From contig VXCM01001391.1 in NCBI GenBank assembly GCA_014773175.1, positions 1 to 64,000 of the forward strand: a stretch of 64,000 nt of DNA. The letters run 5' to 3'. The position numbers were made by a program, and so were the translations under genes. The notes below the pieces were generated by a model, which worked only from the letters and a program-made list of their open reading frames with translations, was not told the DNA's origin and did not search any database. Positions 1 to 11,726 of the stretch are shown one piece after another. The stretch is from Lucifuga dentata (taxonomy: Eukaryota; Chordata; Actinopteri; Ophidiiformes; Bythitidae). Numbering within the stretch: the stretch's first letter is position 1; each line of letters starts with the position of its first letter.

Positions 1-3000
1 TAAGTGTGTACTAAGACTATAGTAAATATATAAGGCTATAATAAGTGTATAGAAGGCTATCGTAAGCGTATAGGAAGACTATAGTAAGTATATAGTAAGA
101 CTATAGTAATTGTATACTAAGACTAATATAAGTGTATAAGTCTATAGTAAGTGTATAGTAAGACTATAGTAAGTGTATAGGAAGATTATAGGAAGTATAT
201 AGTACGACTATATTAATTGTATAGTAAGACTAATATAAGTGTATAGTAAGACTATAGTAAGTGTATAGGAACACTATAGTAAGTGTATAGGAAGACTATC
301 GTAAGTATATAGTAAGACTATAGTAAGTGTATAGGAAGACTAACATAAGTCTATAATAAGTCTTTAGTAAGTGTATAGTAAGACTATGGTAAGTGTATAG
401 TAAAACTAGTAAGTGTATAGTAAGACTACAGTATGTGTATAAAAAGACTATTAATTCTATAGTAATACTATAGTAAGTGTATAGTAAGACTATAGTTAAG
501 TGTATAGTAAGACTATAGTAAGTGTATGGTAAGACTATAAGTGTGTAGCAAGACTAAAGTAAGTATAGTAAGACTATAGTAAGTGTATAAAAAGACTTTA
601 GTAAGTGTGTAGTAAGACTATCGTAAGTGTATAGTAAAACTATAGTAAGACTATAGTACGACTATAGTAAGACTATAGTAGGTGTATCGGAAGACTATAG
701 TAAGACTATAGTAATTGCATAATAAGACTAACATAAGTGTATAATAAGTCTATAGTAAGACTATGGTGAGTGTATAGTAAAACTATAGTAAGACTACAGT
801 ATGTATGTAAAAAGACTATATTGATTCTATAGTAATACTATAGTAAGTGTATAGCAATACTTTCGTAAGTGTATAAAAAGAATGTAGTAATTGTATTGTA
901 AGGTTATAGTAAGTGTATAGTAAGACCATAGTAAGTGTATAGTAAGACCATAAGTGTGTAGTAAGACTATAGAGTGTGTAGCAAGACTAAAGTAAGTATA
1001 GTAAGACTATAGTAAGTGTATAAAAAGACTTTAGTAAGTGTGTAGTAAGACTATCGTAAGTGTATAGTAAAACTATAGTAAGACTATAGTACGACTATAG
1101 TAAGACTATAGTAGGTGTATCGGAAGACTATAGTAAGACTATAGTAATTGCATAATAAGACTAACATAAGTGTATAATAAGTCTATAGTAAGACTATGGT
1201 GAGTGTATAGTAAAACTATAGTAAGACTACAGTATGTATGTAAAAAGACTATATTGATTCTATAGTAATACTATAGTAAGTGTATAGCAATACTTTCGTA
1301 AGTGTATAAAAAGAATGTAGTAATTGTATTGTAAGGTTATAGTAAGTGTATAGTAAGACCATAGTAAGTGTATAGTAAGACCATAAGTGTGTAGTAAGAC
1401 TATAGAGTGTGTAGCAAGACTAAAGTAAGTATAGTAAGACTATAGTAAGTGTATAAAAAGACTTTAGTAAGTGTGTAGTAAGACTATCGTAAGTGTATAG
1501 TAAAACTATAGTAAGACTATAGTACGACTATAGTAAGACTATAGTAGGTGTATCGGAAGACTATAGTAAGACTATAGTAATTGCATAATAAGACTAACAT
1601 AAGTGTATAATAAGTCTATAGTAAGACTATGGTGAGTGTATAGTAAAACTATAGTAAGACTACAGTATGTATGTAAAAAGACTATATTGATTCTATAGTA
1701 ATACTATAGTAAGTGTATAGCAATACTTTCGTAAGTGTATAAAAAGAATGTAGTAATTGTATTGTAAGGTTATAGTAAGTGTATAGTAAGACCATAGTAA
1801 GTGTATAGTAAGACCATAAGTGTGTAGTAAGACTATAGAGTGTGTAGCAAGACTAAAGTAAGTATAGTAAGACTATAGTAAGTGTATAAAAAGACTTTAG
1901 TAAGTGTATACTAAGACTATAGTAAATGCATAGTAAGGCTATAGTAAGTGTGTAAAAAGACTATAGTAAGTGTGTAGTATGACTATAGTAAGTGTATAGT
2001 AAGACTATATTAAGTGTCTAGTAAGACTATAATAAGTGTGTAGTAAGATTGTAGTAAGTCTGTAGTGTATAGTGAGACTATAGCAAGTCTGTAGTAAGAC
2101 TATAGTAAGTGTATAGTAAGACTATATTAAGTGTCTAGTAAGACTATAATAAGTGTGTAGTAAGATTGTAGTAAGTCTGTAGTGTATAGTGAGACTATAG
2201 CAAGTCTGTAGTAAGACTATAGTAAGTGTATAGTAAGACTATAGTAAGTGTGTAGTAATACTATATTAAGTGTTTAAAAAGACGATAGTAAGTGTATAGT
2301 AAGATTATGTAAGTGAGTAGTAGGTATAGTAAGTGTGTAGTAAGAGTATAGTAAGTGTGTAGTATAGTAAGTGTATAAAAAGACTATAGTAAGTGTATGG
2401 TAAGGCTGTAGTAAGTGTATAGTCAGACTATAGTAAGTATATAAAAAGACTATAGTAAGTGTGTAGTAAGACTATAGTAAGTGTATAGTAAGACTATAGT
2501 AAGTGTGTAGTAATACTATATTAAGTGTTTAAAAAGACGATAGTAAGTGTATAGTAAGATTATGTAAGTGAGTAGTAGGTATAGTAAGTGTGTAGTAAGA
2601 GTATAGTAAGTGTGTAGTATAGTAAGTGTATAAAAAGACTATAGTAAGTGTATGGTAAGGCTGTAGTAAGTGTATAGTCAGACTATAGTAAGTATATAAA
2701 AAGACTATAGTAAGTGTGTAGTAAGACTATAGTAAGTGTATAGTAAGATTATAATAAGTATATAGTTATACTTTAGTAAGTGTATAAAAAGACTATAGTA
2801 ATTGTATAGTAAGACTAATATAAGTGTATAAGTCTATTGTAAGTGTACAGTAAGACTATAGTAAGTGTACAGTAAGACTATAGTAAGTGTATCATAAGAC
2901 GGTAGTGTATAAAAAGACTATAGTATATGTAGTAAGAGTATTAGAAGTGTGTAGTAAGACTATAGTAAGTCTGTAGTAAGACTATTGTAAGTGTATAGTA

Positions 3001-3460
3001 AGTGTACAAAAAGACTAAGTGTGTAGTAAGACTATAGTAAGTGTATAGTAAGACTCTAATAAGTGTATAGTAATACTTTTGTAAGTATATAAAAACACTA
3101 TTGTAATTAGTAAGATAATAGTAAGTGTATGCTAAGACTATAGTAAGTGTGTCATAAGACTATAGTAAGTCTGTAGTAAGACTATAGTGCATAATAAGAC
3201 TATAGTAGGTGTGTAGTAAGACTATAGTCAGTATATAGCAACACTATAGTAAGTGTATAAAAAGACTATAGTAAGTGTGTAGTAAAACTATAGTAAATCT
3301 GTAGTAAGACTATAGTGTATTGTAAGAGTATAGTAAGTTTATAGTAAGACTATAGTAAGTGTGTAGTAAGATTATAGGAAGTGTAGAAAAATACTACAAT
3401 AAGTGTATTAAAAGACTAAAGTAAGTGTATAATAAGATTATAGTAAGTGTATAATAAAAA
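1..3460. repeat. Minisatellite of 11/22-bp units with 433-bp higher-order repeats
   Basis: The whole stretch is made of degenerate 22-bp units, each two 11-bp halves of the type tatagtaagac / tatagtaagtg. Larger blocks are repeated in tandem. A 433-bp block runs 541-973, 974-1406 and 1407-1839 with no difference I could see, followed by a partial fourth copy. A 117-bp shift recurs near 2003 and 2120, and a 255-bp shift near 2251 and 2506. TAG and TAA occur in almost every unit, so there is no open reading frame. The array continues past the left edge of the window. It looks like a local satellite, not a gene. Confidence 0.95.
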
Positions 3461-3640
3461 AGTAGCGCATAGAGTGCGACCAAATGTTACGGAGTAAAAG
3501 TATGTTTTTTTCTTCATAAATATACTCAAGTATGAGTTAAAAGTATCCTGCAATAAAACTACTCAGTAAAGTACAATTTTGTGAAAAAATTTACTTAAGT
3601 AAAAGTGACGGAGTAAATGGAACGCATTACTACACACCTC
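3461..3640 (-). repeat. Dispersed repeat fragment, unclassified
   Basis: This sits directly at the right edge of the minisatellite. Read on the minus strand it has the look of a common teleost interspersed repeat, with recurring 'ttttactccgt' and 'acttaagta' phrases. I see no coding potential and cannot assign a family. Confidence 0.35.
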
Positions 3641-4299
3641 TGTCTGATTCTTTTTTTTTTCTACATGATATTTGAAAAATCGATTTGTTGCTTTAATCTG
3701 GGTTTTATGTATAAATATGCTGAATGAAGAACAATGTGTGTTTATTGTTAAACACACAATGATGAGACATTCAGATGAAATTGTGAAGTTGAATTGTTCG
3801 CACGGGCCGGTTGATGATTGTTTCTCAGCAGGAATCCTCCACACAGCTGGAGACCCTCCACCCACCCACTCACCCACCGGCCCGACCCACCCCACCCGGT
3901 TCAAGACCCAAGTGGACACGATACATAACCACACAGGAAATGCTGGCGGCATGTTTTCTGTGTGTGTGTGTGTGCGCCTGTGTGCTGTTGAGACACAAAA
4001 GCTTTAACAGCAGCTTCTCCTCGCTGCTTTGCTGATGACATCACTTGTGTTTTTTTATGGGAATGAAGAGACGCTGCCTGTTTTAGTGCGTGGCTCAAAC
4101 TCACAACCAGCAAAAAATAAAAAAATACATATATATTTTCTTCTTTCCCTCCTGATACCTTCTTCCCATTTCCAGCATCTCCACCCTCTTACGCAGTTTC
4201 AATTTTATTCATCTTGCATATTAAATTTTGTTGCTTTTGGACCGTTCTCGTCTCTACCAAATCATTAATTTCTCAACCCACCCATGTCTTCATGTGTTA

Positions 4300-4450
4300 T
4301 GTCTTTCCTTTTTGTCTTTATGCCTTTTGGTCTTTGTCTTCAAGTCTTTTTGTCTTTATGCATTTTTATCTTTTTGGTTTTTTTTGTGTATGTATTGGTC
4401 TTTATGTCTATGTCTTTTTGTCTTTGTCTTTATGTCTTTTTGTCTTTTAA
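4300..4450 (+). repeat. Degenerate tgtctttatg simple repeat
   Basis: A run of imperfect copies of tgtctttttg / tgtctttatg is visible on the plus strand. It makes several overlapping Phe/Leu/Cys-rich ORFs that are not genes. Confidence 0.7.
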
Positions 4451-4994
4451 AATGGGTGAATCATGGGTCTTTTATGGGTGAAACAGACTTCTGTCTCACA
4501 CATGCAGAGTTTTCTTACCCTTTTTCTTTTGGCAAATAATTTGGGGGTTGTAAGTAAACTAAACCTTCCATTTTGATCTTCCTGTCTCTTATTACAGTCT
4601 CCACCACCACAAGAGGAGCTGACACCCATCCAGGCTAACAACAGCCCCCCCCCACAAGATGTGTATAGTTTGCAAACTGAATTTTTTGAGGGAAGTTGCC
4701 GTCATAGTGATTGAAGACCAGGTGCTTTAACAGGCCAGCATGTCGTTCACGTCTACTAAAATAAATATAGATAAATAAAATAGTTCATGGCAGGAACTGT
4801 TTGTCATCTGGTGTCTCGATGAGTTTTCATTGCGGGTTCGTACGGACGTCTGTATTTACGAATTTCTGCTACTGGCATTTCCTCATTTTTGAAACATTTG
4901 CATACATATCATAATAAAATCTGGGCAGTGCGCAGACAGGTGAAAAGGCGCCACGCAGACGAAGTGGCATGGCGTCTGTCGAGCATAAGACAGG

Positions 4995-5175
4995 GTGAGC
5001 ACGTGTGAATTTACCTGCCTGCACACCTGGTTAGACACACCCACAAACAAGGCTCGCAAGCGTTTCTGCATCTATGTTTCGCAATTCTCGTCAGCTCAGC
5101 CTGATGCAGCTGGCCAATCAAAACAGACCAGGCTTTTCTGGGAGGAACTTAAATACAGTGGCGTGTTGTTGCACA
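4995..5175 (+). repeat. Dispersed repeat family R300, partial copy
   Basis: It shares landmarks with 60485-60850: 'tttacctgcctg', 'cacctggttagacacaccca', 'cctgatgcagctgg' and 'caatca', in the same order. The reverse-strand copy is at 25890-26250. I see no tRNA promoter boxes or terminal inverted repeats that would classify it. Confidence 0.5.
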
Positions 5176-5598
5176 TTCAAGCATTGCACCAAAGGTTAAA
5201 TGAAAATAAGAACATGGAAATCTGTTTAATATGTTCCCTTAAAAGAATTTTCACATTAAAGTGCAAGAATGTAGAAACACGTGGCTGCATATATTCATTT
5301 TCATATTTATATTTATTTTACTCACTGATACAAACTGTACAAAATAAACCAGAGATGAAAGGTGGAATGTTGATGAATAGAGAGAGAGAGAGAGAGAGCG
5401 AGCTTTAATTCACACATGGTTCTTGTTAGCAGACTCCCATTAAGGACATTGTGGTCTGGAAGAAACTTTACATTTCACAGTTTCGGGCATTTTTAACACA
5501 CAGAAAGGTCACGTTTAGTCTTTCTGATGCACATTCTGCTACAGAAACGTACAGAAGAGGAAAGTGGAATGTAGACGTGCGGCAGCTAGCAGTGGTTT

Positions 5599-5604
5599 TT
5601 TATT
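5599..5604 (-). terminator. Candidate VSTM4 polyadenylation signal
   Basis: AATAAA on the minus strand, about 885 bases past the VSTM4 stop codon. It is the first canonical hexamer I found downstream; a longer 3' UTR is possible. Confidence 0.4.
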
Positions 5605-6487
5605 TAGTGTTACAAACAGGAGAACGAGCAACTGTTGCACAGCAGCAACTGATTGTGTCTAAAGCTACAACGTGACTTTCTTAGCAGTCTGGATGTTAGT
5701 TTTTGTTTCTGATAGTGGTTTCATTACCGTAATGACTCTTAATAGTTGATGGCCTTTATAGCGAGAAGTGGCTTTGTAGCCCAGAAAGGCTCCAGCTGCA
5801 CGACAACTCCTCCTGAGATAGTGGAGGTGTGGGGGAGGGGAGGGATGTGGAGCCTTTGTGTCTGGGTTTCAAGTTCGCTGTTTTTAAAAACTCTCCTTTG
5901 CTTTTCCGTGTCGGAATCCAAAGGATCAGCACATGGAAAAAGAGATGCGAGCACATTCACGCTCCGAAAGCGAGAAAGCATGGAGAGTGTTTTTATGATC
6001 CATGTGTTTTACTGGCTCGTTATCGCAACAACCTTAAGATCATGTGACTTCAACTGATCTCAAATAGTCCAAATACTACAACATTTTGAGTTCTACAGCT
6101 TGTGTCTTTGTGTGTTAGCATGAATGCTACATGTACCTCCACCCTTGTGTGTGTATCACTAACAGCCTGTTAAGTTGATGTTGGCACCAGATGTAAGAAG
6201 TCGTGTGATCACACATGCTTGCAGGAGGAGGAGGAGGAGGGAATGCTAATCGCTAATGTGCTCATTATAAACTACATAGAGATGCTAAGAGGCTGATAAG
6301 TAGAATCCGGTTTGTAAATGTGTTGCATTACATTAAAAACGTTTGATCAAAGGTCATGTAGAATTACATGTACAAATCAGAACATTTGTATAATTTTGAG
6401 ACATTTCACAAACTGTTGCTTATAAAACAATACAGACTATAAATAGACAAACTTTAAACTTAAAGCACAGTATTAGTGGTGTGTTTC

Positions 6488-6613
6488 TCATAGTTGCCGC
6501 TCCTCAAAGAGGATCTGAGCGTACACCGTGCCCGTACGGGACGCCGCGCTCTCCGGCAGAGGCCTCACCAGATCCAGCTCCGCGTACGTCAGATTCTCCT
6601 CCACGATCTTTGG
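6488..6613 (-). CDS. vstm4: VSTM4 exon 8 (ITIM/ITSM C terminus and stop)
   Basis: Acceptor CTCCCTGCAG at 6614-6619. 41 residues start PKIVEENLTYAELDLV and end TVYAQILFEERQL, then TGA at 6490-6488. Both tyrosine motifs of the family are intact. Confidence 0.92.
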   Translation of the reverse strand, partial: PKIVEENLTYAELDLVRPLPESAASRTGTVYAQILFEERQL

Positions 6614-9600
6614 CTGCAGGGAGGAGGAGGAGGAGGAGGGAGGAAGAATAAGGATGAAGTGATGGAAGAGAGGTAGGTCATAAGGGAGGGAAAAAAAGGA
6701 GATTTTTATTAAGCTAAATGCACGAGTGACATCCTGTTGTAGATTTATATTGTTTGCTTAAATTAAATTGCGACACAGTAAATTTACCACAAAAATCTAA
6801 AAAAAAATAAAATAATAAATGTATGCTTAACACAGCTGTGAATGTGGACATGACAGTGGGTGGCAAAAAAAAAAAAACTACATAATTGTGGCCATGTAAA
6901 ATGACCCTCGCACATGAGGGTCATGTGTGATGTCTTGCATCATTCAAAATTTGGCCAAACAAAAAACAATGGTGAACAACGACAAGTGCCTGGTAAGTGA
7001 GGAAGTACCAGCACCGATGTGGTTCCTCCATGAGGGATTATAATGGCTGCCAGTTCCTGGCAGGAGGCGAGCAACATTCCTGTCGCAGGAAGTGGATCAA
7101 ATCTATACGACCAATACGTGAATGTTAGAAAGAAAACCAAACTCATCATGAAGGCGTGAGAACCACGAATGTCAGGACATGCAGACGGCTCTGAAACGGA
7201 CCGTGTTAACTAGCAACAACGAGACGCCTTCCACAGCTTTGTGGTTTAGGATCAGAGTTGCGTGGGAGAAACACATCACAGCATCTGATTTGACTGAGAC
7301 TTAAAGGACCATACCGTCATTTTGCATGTTTGGGCCTAATATATTCAGTTTTCATACATGTTATGTTACTGACAATCATTTCCCAAAGGATAAAACTGTA
7401 TTTCAGCTTTCCTGATATTTAGCAAAATCTCTTAATCTTTCAAAATCAAATATTCAAGTGATACACCCACCTTAAAAATCCATGTTTCTCCTGCTAATAG
7501 TTACACAGCCTTATGAAGTCACGGTCCTTTAAATTTTTCCATAAACGCAGGTCTTCTTTTGGGACTATATTCCCTGGTGGAGGCATACATTCACACCACA
7601 CTTTTTATTGTGCTTAAACACTAAAATTATGTAACTTCTAAAAAAACCTGAATACACGTCTTGTTGGTGATGATGGATTACCTATCCCAAGAACGTTTAC
7701 AGTATCAACAAGTTGATTTTAATAGCAGAATGAACTGAAACCAATGGAGGTCTGGAAGGTAGGAAAAACATTTTTAATTCACCGTTCCAGTAGTATGCTT
7801 TGGGAAATGATTGTCAGTAAGTAACATGTATGAAAATTGAATATATTAGGCTCAAACATGCAAAATGGTGATATGGTATGGTAACAATGCATTATATGGA
7901 CCAATCAGGCTGAAAGGCCATTCTCTTGTGTTGTAATAGTGAACAGATGATACTCACCAGCACGACTTTCCTTGGCTGCGGTTTTAAAAGTTTGGGTTTC
8001 CGTGTTTTGTCTCCGATGGGAGCTGCAGAAACAAAAGAAAGACAAACAGAACGTACGTGTTTGTGTGAGCAACAGGAAGCAGATGTCCATCACAAACACA
8101 AACACAACACGCCTTCCTCAACACAGAAAACTTACTGAATTTAACAGGAACTTTTTCAAATTCAGATTCACACAGGATGAAGATCACAGGTACTGTTCCT
8201 GTCGTATAAATCCAGACAACGTTTCCACTGTGTCTGAAGCCTGAGAAGCAGCAGGAAGTGGCGTTTACCTTTAGCCGGGATCTCTGGAGGCGTCTCCTCC
8301 TGGTAGTCTCTGCTCCTTTTCTTCCTGTACCTCCTCTGCTTCTTAGGCAAAGCAGGAGACACGTTGATCACGCTGGTGACCGTCTCTCCTGAGCTGCAGT
8401 CAAACCACAAAAACATGTTTTATTCTTATTTCCTTTAGATTCCTCTCCAGGATGTTAGGAACAAAAATAAAAAACAACACACACACATAGACAAAGATAC
8501 AAACCTAAACACTAAACCTAAACCTAAACACTTTGCTCAAACATGCAGGTCTGTTACATTTAGAAATGAAAAGCTGCACTATGTTTTCTTAATAAACGGA
8601 ACTGGGAAAAAAAGAAAAGAAAGCAAAGAAGAAAAAAAGAAAGGAAAAGAAAAAAGGGGGAGAAAAAAGAAAAAAGGGAAAAAGAAAAATGAAAGAATAA
8701 GTAAAAAGGGAAAAAAAAAGAAAAAAGGAAGAATAAGTAAAAAGGGAAAAAAGAATAAAAGAAAGAAGGGGAAAAAGCAAGAAAAAAGAAAGAATAAGTA
8801 AACAAGGGGAGAAAAACAAAGAAAAAAAGAAAAGGGAAAATAATGAACCGAATTAAACAAATCTTTAACATTTCTTGTGCCCATCAGCTTTTTCATTTTT
8901 TTTTTCAAAACAAGGATCGATTATAACATCTTTTAATTAATTTATTTGTGTCAAAAACAGAACAAATCAGCACATAGTGAAACTCCTGACTTGCCAAAAA
9001 AAAGAAAAGTTCACAGTTTGGGTGTATTATCATGTGCATGTACACTCTGAAACAGGAAGATTATGACTCCCACACTGATACTTAGACATATAAAGACACC
9101 CATACATACATATACAGACCAGAAACTGAGTCTTCCTTTCTTTCCCCTTTTTTTACTCTATTGTGTTTAGATCTAGGATATTGTTAGTGAGAAGCTTACC
9201 TGTTCTGGGAGCTTTTGACCAGGTGGTAATTATCTGCAGGGAGATTAAAAGTTAGAAACATACAGTAATAACTGGTGATAATAATAAGTAATAATAACTG
9301 GTGAGGAGACAAACAAAACTCCAAAACAGGAAACTTTCAGTGTTTTTCCACCGTGTTAGTTTACACAGCGAGTGTGAAGGACTCAATCAAAAGTGGATCA
9401 CATGACAAGCGTGGAGGAATTTTCTACAATCAAGAAAAAAAATAAAGAAGTTTTGGAACTTTTCTAGAATCGAGTGTCATTTTTTTTCTTTGTTTTTTTT
9501 TTGTTTCAGGTGCAGCGATCTGCCTGATTCTGTCCTTTTTCTACATCCTGATATAAGATGATTGAAATTGTAAACAGGTTAAAATAATCTCACTACACCA

Positions 9601-11678
9601 GCAAATGCACTTTTTTTTTTTTACTTTCACTTTTTTTATTTTTTACTTGGTTGAAGAAAATTGTGACTCAAAAACAAAATTATTTGATAAGATGGAGATT
9701 TTTGCAGTTTCTCTAAAGCCGCCGACACACTATGCAGCCGGAAAAAAACTACGAAAATTTCCTTGATGAAGTGCATGCACACACACACACACACATTTCC
9801 AAACTCAGTGTCTCATGAGTGTTTCCTGATGCTTAAAGGACCATACCACCCATCTTGCATGTTTGAGCTTAATATATTCAATTTTCATACATGTTATGTT
9901 ACTGACAATCATTCCCCAAAGGATAAAACCGTATTTCAGCTTTCCTGATATTTTGCAAAATCTCTTAATCTTTCAAAATCAAATATTAAAGTGATACACC
10001 CACCTTAAAAATCCATGTTCCTCCTGCTAATAGTTACACAGCCTTATGAAGTCACGGTCCTTTAAATTTTTCCATAAACGCAGGTCTTCTTTTGGGACTA
10101 TATTCCCTGGTGGAGGCATACATTCACTCCACGCTTTTTATTGCGCTTAAAGCTAAAATGACATAACTTCTAAAAAAAACCTGAATACACGTCTTGTTGG
10201 TGATGATGTTCTATTCCAAGAACATTTCAAATATCAACAAGTTGATTTTAATAGCAGAATGAACTGAAACCAATGGAGGTCTGGAAGGTAGGAAAAACAT
10301 TTTTAATTCACCATTCCAGTAGTATGCTTTGGGAAATGATTGTCAGTAACGTTACGTGTATAATATAGTAGACTCAAACATGCAAAACAGTGTATGGTCC
10401 TTTAAAAATCTGTAGTGAGGACAGGCTGTTGCTGGACGTGGTTCTCTACCTGCAGCAGGTGTCTCTGCTTCCTGTTCAGGTTAATTTGATCAGAATAGCT
10501 GAACGCGCTCAATTCTCACAAAATTTCATCCCAAATTCTCTCTCATTGCACTTGTACACTCTCTTATTCCTGTTGGTTGGTTTGGAAATGTGGTTCATAT
10601 TTGCGAATTTTGTTCGCAAAAGCGCTAAATCCACTGTCCTGGTCATGTCTCACTGTGATGCTGGACCACCATTTTGGATTTACGACCAGGAATTTCTTCA
10701 CGTTTCTGTCACGATTGCCATCTTTCGTCTGGGAAAGCCAAAAAATGGCACAGTGTGTAGGAGGCTTCACACAAATACACAATATGTCCAGATTTGAATG
10801 TTTGTCATTCTGTCTAGTAAAGGACTTTTTTTTTTTTTTTAAANTTTTTTTTTTTTTTTAAACAGTGCAGCTAAATTTGGCAAATAAAATCCAAATTCAA
10901 CGCAAAGTAAAGTAAACCAGCAGACATGACTTTAGACTCTGTTAGGGTTGGAAACCTGAGCATTTTTAGTTTGTCGTCATAGAAACACAGGAAAGCCACA
11001 CACTGGTAAAGGTCAGAGGTCAGTGTGAGGCGATCTGGATGCGTGCTGACCTTTTAACCTCTGCTTCCTCTGGATGTACTGGCAGCTCACCGTCACTGTG
11101 AACATGCACATACACAGCAAACCCACCGAGCAGATCAGCACCGCACACAGGTACACATCTGAAACACACAGATACACACTCTGAAACACACAGGTACACG
11201 TCTGAAACACACAGATACACACTCTGAAACACACAGGTACACGTCTGAAACACACAGGTACACGTCTGAAACACACAGATACACACTCTGAAACACACAG
11301 GTACACATCTGAAACACACAGATACACACTCTGAAACACACAGGTACACACTCTGAAACACATAGATACACACAGGTACACACTCTGAAACACATAGATA
11401 CACACATACACACTCTGAAACACACAGGTACACATCTGAAACACACAGATACACATCTGAAACACACAGATACATGTCTGAAACACACATACACACTCTG
11501 AAACACACAGGTACACGTCTGAAACACACAGATACACACTGAAACACACACAGATACATGTCTGCAACACACAGATAAACACATCTGAAACACACACAGA
11601 TACACGTCTGAAATATACACAGTACACACATCTGAAATACACAGATACACAAGTCTGAAACACAGATACACACGTCTG

Positions 11679-11726
<48 letters not shown>

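Larger units (their letters stand above)
3641..5598. other. Intergenic DNA downstream of VSTM4
   Basis: No gene is recognised. It contains a degenerate tgtcttt(a/t) repeat at about 4300-4450, a copy of a dispersed 300-bp family at 4995-5175, and a short (GA)n run at 5380-5400. The ORFs here are short, lack matches I recognise and follow low-complexity sequence. Confidence 0.6.

Noticed and set aside
1..3460. CRISPR-like array
   Set aside because: Repeats are adjacent without unique spacers, and the surrounding genes are vertebrate. It is a minisatellite.
8560..8908. Phe/Leu-rich ORFs on the minus strand resembling membrane proteins
   Set aside because: They are translations of a purine tract in VSTM4 intron 5, low complexity in every frame.
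10390..10797. 135-codon plus-strand ORF
   Set aside because: It begins inside the end of MITE copy 2 and runs through VSTM4 intron 4, with no motif recognised.
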